NCBI RefSeq assembly: GCF_001011155.1
Contig: NZ_CP011479.1
Span: 452,501 to 516,500 of the forward strand
Direction: 5' to 3'
Origin: Hoeflea sp. IMCC20628
Lineage (GTDB): Bacteria; Pseudomonadota; Alphaproteobacteria; Rhizobiales; Rhizobiaceae
Length of the DNA: 64,000 nucleotides
The position numbers were made by a program, and so were the translations under genes. Shown piece by piece: positions 16,394-28,429 of the stretch. Every line of letters starts with the position of its first letter. Positions within the stretch are counted from its first letter, which is position 1. Under the pieces are notes generated by a model. The model was given only the letters and a program-made list of their open reading frames with translations, made no database searches and was not told where the DNA came from.

Positions 16394-16846
16394 ATGGGCA
16401 TGTCAGCACAGGGTCGTAGCGGCGGCGGTTCGCGCCGTGGACGCCGGGGCGGCCGCAAGCAACTGTTGAGCGAAATCAACGTCACGCCGTTTGTCGACGT
16501 GATGCTGGTGCTGTTGATCATTTTCATGGTTGCAGCGCCCTTGCTGACTGTTGGCGTTCCCATCGATCTGCCGGAAACGGCGGCCAAGGCGCTGAATTCA
16601 GACACCCAACCGATCACGGTTTCGGTGAATTCGGACGGCCAGATCTATCTGCAGGAGACCGAAATCCCGATCGAGGAAGTGGTGGCCAAACTCGAGGCGA
16701 TTGCCACCACTGGCTACAAGGAACGGATCTATGTCCGAGGCGACACCAATGCGGATTACGGCACCGTCATGAAAGTGATGGCGCGCATTTCCGCGGCCGG
16801 ATTTACCAATCTTGGCCTGGTGACGCTTCAGGAACAGGACGGTTGA
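16394..16846 (+). CDS. tolR: Tol-Pal stator protein TolR
   Basis: The 150-residue protein has a Gly/Arg-rich N-terminus, then EINVTPFVDVMLVLLIIFMVAAP with the essential membrane aspartate (FVDVML) and a periplasmic ExbD/TolR domain. It pairs with TolQ. A second ATG two codons on is possible. Ten bases separate it from tolA. Confidence 0.95.
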   Translation: MGMSAQGRSGGGSRRGRRGGRKQLLSEINVTPFVDVMLVLLIIFMVAAPLLTVGVPIDLPETAAKALNSDTQPITVSVNSDGQIYLQETEIPIEEVVAKLEAIATTGYKERIYVRGDTNADYGTVMKVMARISAAGFTNLGLVTLQEQDG

Positions 16847-16856
16847 CGGCGCGCTG

Positions 16857-17975
16857 ATGAAGGGAAGTATGGCGACATCAACATTATTGCACATTGTGGT
16901 GCTGGGATTCGCATTGTCATCCTTCACCGCGCCGAAGACGCTTGAGGTGGAGAATGTTGAGTCGTTCCCTGTCAGCATCGTGCCGATCGAGGAGATCACC
17001 CAGATCCAGCAAGGCGAAAAGACCGCACCGCTCGCTGAAAAGGCCGCACCGATTCCCACCGCCCGGCCTGATCCAGTGCCGGACGCTGAAAATGTTGGCG
17101 AGAACGCAGTCGATTTGAAGCCGGTCAAGGCCGCCAAGCCGAGCCCAAAGGAAGTGGTCTCGGAAGCGCCGCCCAAGCCGGCAGAAAAACCGGCACCCCA
17201 ACCTGAACCGGAGCCAAAAGTCCCGACACCGGAACCTGTCAAGGTGACCGAGCCCAAGCCTGCTGAAAAACCAGCGCCCAAGCCTGTTCCTGAAAAGCCG
17301 GCCGAGCCTGCGCCAGCAGCGGAAAAACCTGCCGAGCCCAAGCCAGCACCGGTGGAAGTCGCTGCCTTGCCGGCAGAATCCGCGCCGGATCCTGTGGCCG
17401 AAGCGATCACCGAGGCGCCCCCTGCGGAACCGGAATTTGCGGCTTTGCCGAGCGCCGGACCGGTGCCACAGGCACGGCCGGAGCCACCTCGGCCAGAAAC
17501 ACCAAAGGCTGCGGCCAAGCCCGCGGCGTCGGAATCTGCTTCATCTAAGCAGAGCGACTTCAATGCCGATGCGGTTGCAGCACTTCTCAACAAGCAGGAT
17601 GCTGCGGGTGGCGGCGCCAAGCGGTCGACCGAAACGGCAGCTCTTGGTGGAACTCAGACCACGCGCGGGAACACGCTGAGCCAGAGCGAAATGGATGCGC
17701 TGCGTGGCCAGATCCAGAAATACTGGAGCATCATTCCCGGCATGGCCGATGGCGGTGATGTTCGGGTGATCGTCAAGATGAGGCTCGACCTGTCCGGCAA
17801 TATCGTCGGCCAACCGGATGTGACGGCAACTGGCGGATCGGCTGCGACCCGTGGGACACTGTCAGGCAGCGCCCGGCGTGCGGTGCTCCAGGCACAGCCC
17901 TTCCAGTTGCCGAAAGAGAAATTCGATTCATGGTCGGAAGTGATCGTGAATTTCGACCCCAGCCAGATGTTTTAG
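16857..17975 (+). CDS. tolA: TolA-like periplasmic bridging protein
   Basis: The 372-residue protein has an N-terminal membrane anchor ([19 protein letters not shown]), then a long Pro/Lys/Glu/Ala-rich region (about 60-240, dominated by EKPAPKP-like repeats) and a C-terminal TonB/TolA-type domain ([20 protein letters not shown]). The anchor links TolQR to Pal across the periplasm. The linker is proline-rich rather than the alanine/lysine helix of E. coli TolA, as is usual in rhizobia. The start is either 16857 or 16869. Confidence 0.9.
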   Translation: MKGSMATSTLLHIVVLGFALSSFTAPKTLEVENVESFPVSIVPIEEITQIQQGEKTAPLAEKAAPIPTARPDPVPDAENVGENAVDLKPVKAAKPSPKEVVSEAPPKPAEKPAPQPEPEPKVPTPEPVKVTEPKPAEKPAPKPVPEKPAEPAPAAEKPAEPKPAPVEVAALPAESAPDPVAEAITEAPPAEPEFAALPSAGPVPQARPEPPRPETPKAAAKPAASESASSKQSDFNADAVAALLNKQDAAGGGAKRSTETAALGGTQTTRGNTLSQSEMDALRGQIQKYWSIIPGMADGGDVRVIVKMRLDLSGNIVGQPDVTATGGSAATRGTLSGSARRAVLQAQPFQLPKEKFDSWSEVIVNFDPSQMF

Positions 17976-18022
17976 GGCAGGGGTACATGACTGTGATAGA
18001 AATGGCGCTGAAAGGCTGCATT

Positions 18023-19336
18023 ATGAAAATGATCAACCGAATTCTTGTCCTGCCATTGGTGATGGCCGCTGCACTTGCCGTGTTTGCGGCGAGCCCGGCG
18101 CGCGCCGTGGTGGAGATCGATATCAACCGCGCCAATGTCGAGCCGTTGCCGATCGCCATTACCGATTTCATCTCCGCCGATGGTCTTGGCGCTCAGATTT
18201 CCGAAGTGGTGGCGGCGGATCTCAAGCGCTCGGGCCTGTTCGCTCCGATCGCCAAGGCCGCGTTCATTGAAAAGATCTCCAATCCTGATCAGGCTCCCCG
18301 GTTTGAAGACTGGAAAGTGATCAATGCCCAGGCGCTGGTCACCGGTCGTCTGGTGCGCGAGGCCGATGGCCGGTTGCGGGCCGAATTCCGACTATGGGAC
18401 ACTTTTGCCAATCAGCAGCTTTCCGGCGAACAGTTTTTCACCCGCCCCGAGAACTGGCGCCGGGTGGCCCATATCATTGCCGACGCGATTTATGAGCGGC
18501 TGACAGGCGAAAAGGGCTATTTCGACAGCCGTGTCGTGTTCGTGTCCGAAAGCGGACCGAAGACCGACCGCAAGAAGCAACTGGCGATCATGGATCAGGA
18601 TGGCGCAAATCTGCGTATGCTGACCAACGCCAATGACATCGTGCTCACCCCGCGGTTTTCGCCCAGCCGCCAGGAAATCACCTACATGTCGTTCGAAGGC
18701 GGTCAGCCGCGGGTTTATCTTCTGCAGCTTGAAACCGGTCAGCGCGAACTGGTCGGAAACTTTCCCGGCATGACCTTTTCTCCACGATTCTCGCCGGATG
18801 GCCAGAAGGTGATCATGAGCCTTCAGCAGGAAGGCAATGCCAATATCTACACCATGGATCTGCGCTCGCGGGCGACGACGCGGTTGACCAGCACAGCAGC
18901 GATCGACACTTCACCATCCTATTCACCCGACGGCACTCAGATCGTCTTTGAAAGCGACCGGGGCGGCCGACAGCAGCTCTACGCCATGGGGGCCGACGGC
19001 TCGAACCAGCGCCGTGTGTCGTTCGGCGACGGGTCCTATTCAACTCCGGTCTGGTCGCCACGCGGCGATCTGATCGCCTTCACCAAGCAATCGGGCGGCA
19101 AATTTTCCATTGGCGTGATGAAAACCGATGGTTCGGGCGAGCGGATCCTGACGACCGGCTTTCACAATGAAGGCCCCACCTGGGCGCCCAATGGACGGGT
19201 GCTGATGTTCTTCCGTCAACCAGCCGGCTCTGGCGGCCCGCAGATCTATTCGATCGACCTGACCGGGTACAATGAGCAACTGGTCACGACCCCCACCTAC
19301 GCATCGGACCCGGCGTGGTCGCCGCTTCTGGAATAG
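18023..19336 (+). CDS. tolB: Tol-Pal periplasmic beta-propeller TolB
   Basis: The 437-residue protein starts [28 protein letters not shown], a signal peptide. The N-terminal domain ([18 protein letters not shown]) is followed by repeated WD40-like/PD40 blades ([44 protein letters not shown]). It binds Pal and modulates its contact with peptidoglycan. The start at 18023 was chosen because it makes a clean signal peptide and normal length; two upstream in-frame starts overlap or abut tolA. Confidence 0.95.
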   Translation: MKMINRILVLPLVMAAALAVFAASPARAVVEIDINRANVEPLPIAITDFISADGLGAQISEVVAADLKRSGLFAPIAKAAFIEKISNPDQAPRFEDWKVINAQALVTGRLVREADGRLRAEFRLWDTFANQQLSGEQFFTRPENWRRVAHIIADAIYERLTGEKGYFDSRVVFVSESGPKTDRKKQLAIMDQDGANLRMLTNANDIVLTPRFSPSRQEITYMSFEGGQPRVYLLQLETGQRELVGNFPGMTFSPRFSPDGQKVIMSLQQEGNANIYTMDLRSRATTRLTSTAAIDTSPSYSPDGTQIVFESDRGGRQQLYAMGADGSNQRRVSFGDGSYSTPVWSPRGDLIAFTKQSGGKFSIGVMKTDGSGERILTTGFHNEGPTWAPNGRVLMFFRQPAGSGGPQIYSIDLTGYNEQLVTTPTYASDPAWSPLLE

Positions 19337-19501
19337 CACAAGACCCTCGAAAGGGCTGATTTTCGCCGTGTTTGCGCCGTATTGTGCGGTCAAATGCGGC
19401 TTTAAGGACCCAGAATTACACAAACTTAACCTTGTTCCTTCAGCGCCGGTTAACCGCAACCGGTTACTAATGGTCAACCAGAACATTCAAGGAGACCGGC
19501 T

Positions 19502-20008
19502 ATGGGCCGCATGCAAACTCTTGCCCGCAACCCGGCAATGCTGGCGCTTTTCACAGCGCTCGTACTGACCGGCTGCGCCTCGAAAAAGAACAACCTGCCC
19601 AACAACGCAGCTGATCTGGGCCTTGCCGGCAATGCGACGCCGGGGTCCCAGCAGGACTTTACCGTCAATGTCGGCGACCGGATTTTCTTCGACACAGATT
19701 CTTCTGTGGTCCGTGCCGATGCAGCGGCGACACTTGACCGGCAGGCACAGTGGCTCAACCAGTATCCGAACTATCAGATCACTGTTGAAGGCCATGCCGA
19801 TGAACGCGGCACTCGCGAGTACAACCTCGCACTTGGCGCGCGCCGCGCCTCGGCCACACGGCAGTATCTTGCCAATCGCGGCATAGCGGCAAACCGCGTA
19901 CGCACCATCTCCTACGGCAAGGAGCGTCCGGTCGCGGTTTGCGACGACATATCCTGCTGGTCGCAGAACCGCCGTGCGGTCACGGCACTTGGCGGCGCTG
20001 GCAGCTAA
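19502..20008 (+). CDS. pal: Peptidoglycan-associated lipoprotein Pal
   Basis: The 168-residue protein has a lipoprotein signal ending LVLTGC. The OmpA-like domain includes RIFFDTDSSVVRADAAATLDRQ, VEGHADERGTREYNLALGARRA and the Asp/Arg residues that bind diaminopimelate. A start GGAGACCGGCT precedes the ATG. It sits 165 bases behind tolB with its own upstream AT-rich region and is followed by a terminator, so it may also be transcribed alone. Confidence 0.96.
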   Translation: MGRMQTLARNPAMLALFTALVLTGCASKKNNLPNNAADLGLAGNATPGSQQDFTVNVGDRIFFDTDSSVVRADAAATLDRQAQWLNQYPNYQITVEGHADERGTREYNLALGARRASATRQYLANRGIAANRVRTISYGKERPVAVCDDISCWSQNRRAVTALGGAGS

Positions 20009-20028
20009 AACCTGATCGGTTTCAAGCG

Positions 20029-20058
20029 AGAGGGCGGTTTTCGGACCGCCCTCTTTGC
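20029..20058 (+). terminator. Terminator after pal
   Basis: AGAGGGCGGT (20029-20038) pairs perfectly with ACCGCCCTCT (20045-20054) around a six-base loop, followed by TTGCGTTT. Confidence 0.85.
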
Positions 20059-20167
20059 GTTTGATTGGACCTTGACCATAGTTTGGCCGGTTTGTGCGTT
20101 GATTTGATGAGCCGCCATGCGGTATTCCATATCTCCGGGCGATTGCCCGTGTAATGAGGTCAGGCAG

Positions 20168-21076
20168 ATGAAAATCATTTCAAAATTGCTAACCGCGATG
20201 GCGCTCGGCGTTCTCGCGTTTCCGGTCAATGCGGCACCGCTGTTTTCCGGATTTGAACGAAGCGCGCCGATTCCACCAGCCGGGATCAGCTCTACCCTTC
20301 CCGAACAGGCTCCGCTCATTCTGGCACAGGCCGGCGATCCGGTGTTCCGCATCGGTCAGCTTGAAGAGCAGATTCGGGCGCTGAACGGGCGGATCGAAGA
20401 GCTCGGATTCCAGATGCTGCAGATGCAGGAGCAGATGCGGCAGATGCAGCAGGACAATGAATTCCGCTTTCAGGAACTCGAGAAGGGCGGAAGTCAGCGT
20501 GGTGATGCGGGACCGGCAATGACGCAACCCGGCATCGAGGAGTCGACCACGGCGTCGACCGGCCAGAACGACCAGACCAATCAGGGCACTGGCGCGCCTG
20601 CGGTCGATCTCGGATCGATCAAGTTCGATGACAAGGGTGATCTGATCGGCGGTATCATAGAGCCCAATGGCAGTTCCGAGACAGCCTCGCTGACGTCATC
20701 CGATGATCTTTATCAGGCTGGCTATAACCACATGCTTGCCGGAGATTATGCTCTGGCTGAGCAGGTGTTCCGTGATTACATTGCCAACCATCCCGAAGGC
20801 GCGCGTACCGCTGACGCAATGTTCTGGCTTGGCGAAGCGCAATACTCTCAGGGCAATTACCAGGAATCGGCCAAGACATTCCTGGATGCGCACAAGCAGT
20901 ATCCCCGCGCCGACAAGGGCGCCGATGCGCTGTTGAAACTCGGCATGTCGCTGGCCAAACTCGACAATCGTGACACGGCCTGCGCAACCCTGCGCGAAGT
21001 GCTGATCCGCTATCCCGGCGCCTCTGCCGCAGTCCGCGCCAAGGTCAGTGAAGAACAGATACTGGCGAGCTGCTGA
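20168..21076 (+). CDS. cpoB: Division coordinator CpoB (YbgF)
   Basis: From the ATG at 20168 the 302-residue product has a signal peptide (MKIISKLLTAMALGVLAFPVNAA). A coiled-coil trimerisation segment follows (about 60-105, RIGQLEEQIRALNGRIEEL then repeated MQMQEQMRQM), a Thr/Gln linker, and a C-terminal TPR domain (SSDDLYQAGYNHMLAGDYAL, TADAMFWLGEAQYSQGNY). CpoB links Tol-Pal to peptidoglycan synthesis. GAGGTCAGG precedes the start. Its end overlaps the longest tilS frame but not the preferred tilS start. Confidence 0.92.
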   Translation: MKIISKLLTAMALGVLAFPVNAAPLFSGFERSAPIPPAGISSTLPEQAPLILAQAGDPVFRIGQLEEQIRALNGRIEELGFQMLQMQEQMRQMQQDNEFRFQELEKGGSQRGDAGPAMTQPGIEESTTASTGQNDQTNQGTGAPAVDLGSIKFDDKGDLIGGIIEPNGSSETASLTSSDDLYQAGYNHMLAGDYALAEQVFRDYIANHPEGARTADAMFWLGEAQYSQGNYQESAKTFLDAHKQYPRADKGADALLKLGMSLAKLDNRDTACATLREVLIRYPGASAAVRAKVSEEQILASC

Positions 21077-21092
21077 TCCCGGATCGAGCCCG

Positions 21093-22451
21093 ATGACGCT
21101 GCCTTCGTCAGTCCGTCCGGCCCCACTTCCCCACAATTTTCAACATTGTCTTTCTGATTTCCTCGCCCGCTTGTCCGATAGCCGTCCGCTTGGCGTGGCG
21201 GTGTCTGGCGGATCGGATTCGCTGGGCATGCTCTACGGGCTTGCCGCTCTCCTTGCCCCGGTCAAACTGGTTGCGCTGACGGTGGATCACGGTTTGCGAA
21301 CCGGGTCAGCCGATGAAGCGCGCCAGGTTAAATCTCATTGCCGCAGGCTTGGCGTGTGCCATGAAACGCTTTTTTGGGATGACAAGCCGCCGGTGGCGGG
21401 CCTGCAGGCGGCGGCACGAACGGCGCGCTACAACTTGCTCGGATCGGCCGCGGCGCGGCTTGGGCTTGCGGCGGTTCTGACGGCTCATACAAGCGGCGAT
21501 CAGGACGAGACGCTGGAGATGCGGCGCGCCCGCAGCCAGTCGGACGTGGCGCCCGGCCTTGCCGGAATTCCGCATGCCACGCTGTTTGACGGACATATGT
21601 GGGTTTTGCGCCCATTGCTTGGCGTCAATCGCGCTGAAATCCGCGACTTTCTTCGCCAGGCAAACGTGGACTGGATCGAGGACCCCTCCAATATCGATGA
21701 GCGCTTCGAGCGGGTTCGGGTTCGCGCCAGACTGAAAGACCAGCCTGCGGACCGGCGAGGTCTTGGGAGCGAGGATATCGTCGTCGCCCGGTCGCTGCTT
21801 GCCCGGAGGGCTGCCGCGATCATCGATGGCAATTGCAGTCTGGAAACGGGCGACACGATCCGGATGAAGTGCAGCCCCGGTGAAGACGCGGATGTGGTGG
21901 TGGCCGTGATCGAAGCACTGATCGATCTGTGCGGAGGGGCCGGAAGGGCACTCGACCGGCGCGGCAAAGCGACGCTTGCAGACATTGCCAGCGCCTGCAT
22001 CGGTGACTTTGACACAAATGGCCAGACGATTACCCTTGGACGCTGCCTGATACGTCGCCACGGCAGGGAATTGCTGATCCGACGGGAAAGCCGGGGAATT
22101 GAGGAACTGGTTCTGGCTCCCGGGTCGGCTGGTGTCTGGGACGGGCGGTATCATATCCGAAATCTCGACCAGAGGGCCCATTTGCATGTGGTTGGCGGTG
22201 GACCAGAGGGAATCACGCCATTGTTCAGGCGTGATTTGGCTGTAGAGCCGTTGTTCAAGGACATGCACGAAGAGTTGTTTGGCGGATTTTCATGCCGCCG
22301 GTTGATCGGTCGCAGTTCGCGCGTCCTGCCGATTCATGAGTTGCCTTTGGCGCAAGCGCTGACCGGTTTGGTCGATACGGACCTGTTGCCGGAGTGTCCC
22401 TGGGTTAACCTCAAGGTCAAAATGACCGCGATTGGCGTCAATGTGCTATGA
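21093..22451 (+). CDS. tilS: tRNA(Ile)-lysidine synthetase TilS
   Basis: The 452-residue PP-loop ATPase has VAVSGGSDSLGM near the N-terminus and TAHTSGDQDETLEMR, the TilS form of the second motif. It converts C34 of tRNA-Ile(CAU) to lysidine, which switches both charging and decoding. The start at 21093 follows the cpoB stop by 16 bases. The location between cpoB and ftsH is standard in rhizobia. The CAT-anticodon tRNA at 58.7 kb is read as elongator tRNA-Met, not as its substrate. Confidence 0.92.
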   Translation: MTLPSSVRPAPLPHNFQHCLSDFLARLSDSRPLGVAVSGGSDSLGMLYGLAALLAPVKLVALTVDHGLRTGSADEARQVKSHCRRLGVCHETLFWDDKPPVAGLQAAARTARYNLLGSAAARLGLAAVLTAHTSGDQDETLEMRRARSQSDVAPGLAGIPHATLFDGHMWVLRPLLGVNRAEIRDFLRQANVDWIEDPSNIDERFERVRVRARLKDQPADRRGLGSEDIVVARSLLARRAAAIIDGNCSLETGDTIRMKCSPGEDADVVVAVIEALIDLCGGAGRALDRRGKATLADIASACIGDFDTNGQTITLGRCLIRRHGRELLIRRESRGIEELVLAPGSAGVWDGRYHIRNLDQRAHLHVVGGGPEGITPLFRRDLAVEPLFKDMHEELFGGFSCRRLIGRSSRVLPIHELPLAQALTGLVDTDLLPECPWVNLKVKMTAIGVNVL

Positions 22452-22563
22452 CAAAGCCATGCTGCAGCCTTGGCAATGACCTGTCGGGCTCCTATGTTGT
22501 AGAAGAGTATTCGAAATTCGGTTGGCCGCCGGTGGCCGCTGACCATGATCCCCGAGGAAGAGC

Positions 22564-24501
<1,938 letters not shown>

Positions 24502-24540
24502 AACGCAAATCTCATCAACCATAGGATGAGAAAATATGAA

Positions 24541-24567
24541 AACAGCCGCCGATTTGGCGGCTGTTTT
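24541..24567 (+). terminator. Terminator after ftsH
   Basis: AACAGCCGCC (24541-24550) and GGCGGCTGTT (24556-24565) form a perfect 10-bp stem with a five-base loop, ending in TTTTG. Confidence 0.85.
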
Positions 24568-24673
24568 GTGTATAATGAAATGGTTTGTAACAAAATCTGA
24601 TTGTATTCGGACGCGCTTCTGATGAATTACAGTTAAATGCTAATCCTATAAAGCGGGACGTAACGGGGGCACT

Positions 24674-26026
24674 ATGAGCAGACGATATTTCGGCACGGAC
24701 GGGATTCGTGGTCAGGCCAACAAGGCACCGATGACGCCGGATCTGGCGATGCGCGTTGGTATTGCAGTTGGAAACCTGTTTCGACGTGGCGACCACCGGC
24801 ACCGGGTGGTGATCGGCAAGGACACAAGGCTGTCGGGCTACATGATCGAGAACGCGCTTGTGGCCGGCTTCACGGCTGCGGGCGTCGATGTGTTTCTGCT
24901 TGGCCCGATCCCGACACCGGCGGTGGCGATGCTGACCCGGTCCTTGCGCGCCGATATCGGCGTGATGATTTCCGCCTCGCACAATCCGTACCAGGACAAT
25001 GGCATCAAGCTGTTCGGGCCCGATGGCTTCAAACTGTCAGACGATCTGGAGCGCCAGATCGAGAATTTGATGGATGAGGACATTCATTTGCAACTGGCGC
25101 GTCCGGAAGCGATCGGACGGGCAAAACGCATTGATGGCGTTCACGACCGCTACATCGAGTTTGCCAAGCGGACCCTGCCCAAGGACATCACCCTGTCGGG
25201 CATGCGCGTCGTCATCGATTGCGCCAATGGCGCAGGCTACAAGGTGGCGCCTGCTGCGCTGTGGGAACTGGGCGCAGATGTGATTGCGATCGGCGAGGAG
25301 CCGAATGGCACGAACATCAACCTCAATTGTGGTTCGACCCATCCTGTCGCTCTGGCGCGCAAGGTTCACGAAGTCAGAGCAGACATCGGCATCGCCCTTG
25401 ATGGCGACGCTGACCGGGTGCTCATCGTCGATGAAACCGGCGCTGTGATTGACGGTGACCAGCTGATGGCCTTGATTGCGGAGTCCTGGGCGGCGGACGG
25501 TATGCTGCGGGGCGATGGCATCGTTGCGACAGTGATGTCCAATCTGGGCCTGGAGCGATTCCTAGGGGACATCGGCCTTTCGCTGGCACGGACCAAGGTT
25601 GGCGACCGCTACGTGGTTGAGCATATGCGCAAGCACGGGTTCAATGTTGGCGGCGAGCAATCCGGGCATATCGTGCTTTCTGATTTTGCCACCACCGGTG
25701 ACGGCCTGGTCGCGGCGTTGCAGGTGATGGCCTGCGTGCAGCGGATGGGACGGCCGGTGTCGGAAGTTTGCCGCAGGTTCGAGCCTGTGCCTCAGGTGCT
25801 CAAGAATGTGCGGCACTCGGGCGGCAATCCGCTCAATGACAGCTTTGTCAAGGCAGCCATCAGCGAGGCCGAGGCGTCGCTGGGCAGTTCTGCCCGGCTG
25901 GTGATTCGCCCCTCAGGCACCGAGCCATTGATCCGGGTGATGGCCGAGGGAGATGACCGTGGCCAGATCGAGACCGTCGTCGACCAGTTGATCAACGTGA
26001 TATCAGGTGTCCGCAACGCGGCCTGA
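24674..26026 (+). CDS. glmM: Phosphoglucosamine mutase GlmM
   Basis: The 450-residue protein starts YFGTDGIRG and has the phosphoserine loop [20 protein letters not shown], metal loop DGDADR, sugar loop GGEQSGHI and phosphate loop [12 protein letters not shown]. It converts glucosamine-6-phosphate to glucosamine-1-phosphate for peptidoglycan and LPS. Following ftsH is the usual order in proteobacteria. A terminator lies 70 bases downstream. Confidence 0.97.
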   Translation: MSRRYFGTDGIRGQANKAPMTPDLAMRVGIAVGNLFRRGDHRHRVVIGKDTRLSGYMIENALVAGFTAAGVDVFLLGPIPTPAVAMLTRSLRADIGVMISASHNPYQDNGIKLFGPDGFKLSDDLERQIENLMDEDIHLQLARPEAIGRAKRIDGVHDRYIEFAKRTLPKDITLSGMRVVIDCANGAGYKVAPAALWELGADVIAIGEEPNGTNINLNCGSTHPVALARKVHEVRADIGIALDGDADRVLIVDETGAVIDGDQLMALIAESWAADGMLRGDGIVATVMSNLGLERFLGDIGLSLARTKVGDRYVVEHMRKHGFNVGGEQSGHIVLSDFATTGDGLVAALQVMACVQRMGRPVSEVCRRFEPVPQVLKNVRHSGGNPLNDSFVKAAISEAEASLGSSARLVIRPSGTEPLIRVMAEGDDRGQIETVVDQLINVISGVRNAA

Positions 26027-26097
26027 CGGCGACGGCTCATGTCGGCCAATGTCTGCGGCTTTGGTCTGCAGGGAGCTTACAAAGATCCAGAACGCAA

Positions 26098-26124
26098 AAA
26101 GTGGCCGAATTTTTCGGCCACTTT
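26098..26124 (+). terminator. Terminator after glmM
   Basis: AAAGTGGCCGAA (26098-26109) and TTCGGCCACTTT (26113-26124) form a perfect 12-bp stem with a TTT loop. The A run before it and T run after it make it potentially bidirectional. Confidence 0.85.
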
Positions 26125-26227
26125 GTCATTTCAGAGGTCTGTAAAATACCGTAGCCTCGAGATGTTTTTCCCGACGATCGTCGGTTTGCTTGCCGGTCTT
26201 TCAAGGATTCTTGGTAAAGAGACGTGG

Positions 26228-26244
26228 TTAAGCGGGTTTTAACC
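26228..26244 (+). promoter_or_regulatory. Perfect CtrA box upstream of the first omp gene
   Basis: TTAAGCGGGTTTTAACC matches TTAA-N7-TTAAC exactly. It lies 86 bases before the start of the outer-membrane protein gene. CtrA and its phosphotransferase are encoded in this window. Confidence 0.7.
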
Positions 26245-26329
26245 TTTCTACTGCATTGTTGAAGACGAACCAATAAGCGCGTTGTCTCCAGAACCGGCGG
26301 CACCGCATGTCTCGACAATGGAGTCTACC

Positions 26330-27190
26330 ATGAGAAAGATCTTCCTGGCCGGTACGGCCATGGTGCTTGCCGGTGTGGGGTCGGCTTCTGCTGCTGACAT
26401 CTATCCTGCACAGGTTATTGATGCGCCGATCTACGAAGCGCCGGTTTCGCAGCCCGTTGCGGCAGCTAGCGGCTGGTATCTGCGCGGCGACGCAGGCTAT
26501 GCTTGGAACAGGAGCAGTGGCGTCAATTTCCTGCAAGGCGGCCTGGGTACATGGGCGCCGTTTACCACGGCTACGCTGCGCTCGTCCTACAGCATTGGCG
26601 GTGGTGTCGGTTACCAGATAAATCAGAAACTGCGTACCGATGTGACGCTGGATTATTTCAGCAAGGCAGATTTCAGAGGTTCGACCACAGGTGGCGGCGC
26701 CTTGGCCGGTGTCTGCGCGGGCCCCTGCACCTCGACAGATCTTTCTTCGGTTTCGGGCCTGAGCCTGCTCGCTAATGCCTATGTAGATATCTACAAGCAG
26801 GGACGCTTTACGCTTTACGGCGGTGCCGGACTTGGTGGCACCAAGGTGAAATGGGGCGACCTCGCCAACACTGCCTGCGCCGATGATGGCACTGGTTGTG
26901 CTGCCACCGATATTCATGGCGGCGCAAAGGGATGGCGCTTCACCTATGCCTTGATGGCTGGTGCCTCGGTTGATCTGAGCTGCAACCTGAAGGCCGATGT
27001 CGGCTACCGCTACCGCCATATTACTGGTGGTGCAATGTTCAAGAGCCTGACCAGCAACGGCTACCAGGGTTACAACAAGAGCCTTGCCTCGCACGAAGTT
27101 CGTGGTGGTCTTCGCTATAGTCTCGGTGGTTGTGCCCAGGAAGAAGTTTACATCGAACCTGCACCCATCATGCCGGCTGTCTACAAGTAG
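26330..27190 (+). CDS. Outer-membrane beta-barrel protein (Omp25/RopB-like)
   Basis: The 286-residue protein starts at 26330 with GGAG upstream, has signal peptide RKIFLAGTAMVLAGVGSASA, then ADIYPAQVIDAPIYEAP, the usual N-terminal start of rhizobial Omp25-type porin-like proteins. SGWYLRGDAGYAWN opens the 8-strand barrel and the end HEVRGGLRYSLGG is the last strand, with a short extra tail ending in VYK rather than an aromatic residue. These abundant proteins link outer membrane to the wall and shape surface properties. It is a paralogue of the next gene. Confidence 0.85.
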   Translation: MRKIFLAGTAMVLAGVGSASAADIYPAQVIDAPIYEAPVSQPVAAASGWYLRGDAGYAWNRSSGVNFLQGGLGTWAPFTTATLRSSYSIGGGVGYQINQKLRTDVTLDYFSKADFRGSTTGGGALAGVCAGPCTSTDLSSVSGLSLLANAYVDIYKQGRFTLYGGAGLGGTKVKWGDLANTACADDGTGCAATDIHGGAKGWRFTYALMAGASVDLSCNLKADVGYRYRHITGGAMFKSLTSNGYQGYNKSLASHEVRGGLRYSLGGCAQEEVYIEPAPIMPAVYK

Positions 27191-27223
27191 GCTCCATCTG
27201 CCAGCTACAATTTGTCGTTTCAG

Positions 27224-27256
27224 ACCGCCCGGCCAGCTTGCCGGGCGGTTTCGTTT
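27224..27256 (+). terminator. Terminator after the first omp gene
   Basis: ACCGCCCGG (27224-27232) pairs with CCGGGCGGT (27241-27249) around an eight-base loop, then TTCGTTTT. Confidence 0.82.
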
Positions 27257-27335
27257 TGGAACGGTGCTCTACTTTGCGGATGACGGCAGATCTTTTGTTA
27301 AAAAAAAGCGCAGACAACAGAGTTAACAAGCATGC

Positions 27336-27352
27336 TTAACCGGGACTTAACC
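27336..27352 (+). promoter_or_regulatory. Perfect CtrA box upstream of the second omp gene
   Basis: TTAACCGGGACTTAACC matches TTAA-N7-TTAAC exactly, 77 bases before the start. A further TTAAC lies at 27323, so a third half-site is present. Confidence 0.7.
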
Positions 27353-27428
27353 AGTCTTGGCCATAGTGCCCTTCACAGGCATTCGGAGCGCACTGAGCGA
27401 AACCGGATCTATTGAAGGGAAATCGGCC

Positions 27429-28274
27429 ATGTTCATGCGAATAGCTCTCACGTCCAGCATCGCGGTTTTGACTGCGTTGGCGGCGCCGGTCCAGGCGGCC
27501 GATCTTGACGACATCATATATGCTCCCGAATTGGCGATGACCCAGCCGGTCGAAGTCGGCACGGGCTGGTATCTTCGCGGAGATCTCGGATACTCGGTGA
27601 GAAGCCGTGGTGCGGCCACCAATTACTCGACCTTCACGGCCGGGCCACCTGCTGCCTATTTCAACAATGCTTTCGACAGTTCTTCGCTCGACAGCGACTG
27701 GTCAGGATCGCTGGGCGCCGGTTACAATTTCACCGACTACCTCAGGGGCGACCTCACTTTCGAATACACAAGAGGCAGTTTTGCGGGAACCACCAGTTCG
27801 GTAGGGGCGTGCACCGGTCTGGCGACTGGCCAATGCGCCAGCGCTGATTCGCAGAACTTCGACCAATATGGCTTCATGGCCAATGCCTATGTCGATCTCG
27901 GAACGTTTGCCGGATTTACACCCTATGTCGGTGCCGGCGCCGGTGTGACCCGTGTCACCTGGAACCCGCTGAGCAACGATCAGAGCTGCGTCTCGGTCGT
28001 CGGCAATGTCTGTGGTGCTGGTGCGGCAATCGACAGCACCCACTCCGGCCAGGAAAGCTGGCGCTTTACCTATGCCTTGATGACCGGCGTATCCTACGAT
28101 CTGTCCAAGGATCTCAAGCTGGATCTCGGCTACAAATATTCCAAGATCAAATCGGGCGGTCAGTTCAGCTATGACACTGCCACAGCGGCGGCAGGTGCAA
28201 CCGGCATTCAGTCTTACGACAATGGCTTTTCCAAGCATGAAGTCCGCGTCGGCCTGCGCTACTCACTTTTCTAG
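27429..28274 (+). CDS. Outer-membrane beta-barrel protein, second paralogue
   Basis: The 281-residue protein starts MFMRIALTSSIAVLTALAAPVQA (signal peptide) after GAAGGGA. Its barrel opens GTGWYLRGDLGYSVRS and ends HEVRVGLRYSLF with the C-terminal phenylalanine that BamA recognises. The layout and the motif SWRFTYALMTGVSYDLSKDL are shared with the preceding gene (GWRFTYALMAGASVDLSCNL), so this is a tandem duplication that has diverged. Each copy has its own CtrA box and terminator. Confidence 0.86.
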   Translation: MFMRIALTSSIAVLTALAAPVQAADLDDIIYAPELAMTQPVEVGTGWYLRGDLGYSVRSRGAATNYSTFTAGPPAAYFNNAFDSSSLDSDWSGSLGAGYNFTDYLRGDLTFEYTRGSFAGTTSSVGACTGLATGQCASADSQNFDQYGFMANAYVDLGTFAGFTPYVGAGAGVTRVTWNPLSNDQSCVSVVGNVCGAGAAIDSTHSGQESWRFTYALMTGVSYDLSKDLKLDLGYKYSKIKSGGQFSYDTATAAAGATGIQSYDNGFSKHEVRVGLRYSLF

Positions 28275-28301
28275 GCATTTGCCAATCCGGATCTGAATGG
28301 G

Positions 28302-28329
28302 GAGGGCGGCATGACCGCCCTCTTTTTTA
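28302..28329 (+). terminator. Terminator after the second omp gene
   Basis: GAGGGCGG (28302-28309) pairs with CCGCCCTC (28315-28322) around CATGA, followed by a T run. Confidence 0.85.
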
Positions 28330-28384
28330 TGCTGCGCTGTATCGCGCCGCTTGACTTCAACTTTGCCGAGGTCTAATCTCGCCA

Positions 28385-28429
28385 GTGGGCCACCCCTCCC
28401 CAACGAGGGGCCACTATCTGGAAGGATAG
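28385..28429 (+). ncRNA. serC RNA motif (cis-regulatory leader)
   Basis: Two hairpins stand right before serC. The first is CCCCTC/GAGGGG (28393-28410, six-base loop) closed by GTGG/CCAC (28385-28388, 28411-28414). The second is CTATC/GATAG (28414-28429) whose loop TGGAAG plus the following GA holds the Shine-Dalgarno sequence, six bases from the ATG. This fits the serC RNA motif described from comparative genomics in alphaproteobacteria ahead of serC. Its ligand is not established; the structure could gate translation. Confidence 0.65.

Noticed and set aside
16598-17620. Gly/Ser/Ala-rich frame antisense to tolA
   Set aside because: Arises from the Pro/Ala-rich tolA repeats read on the other strand.
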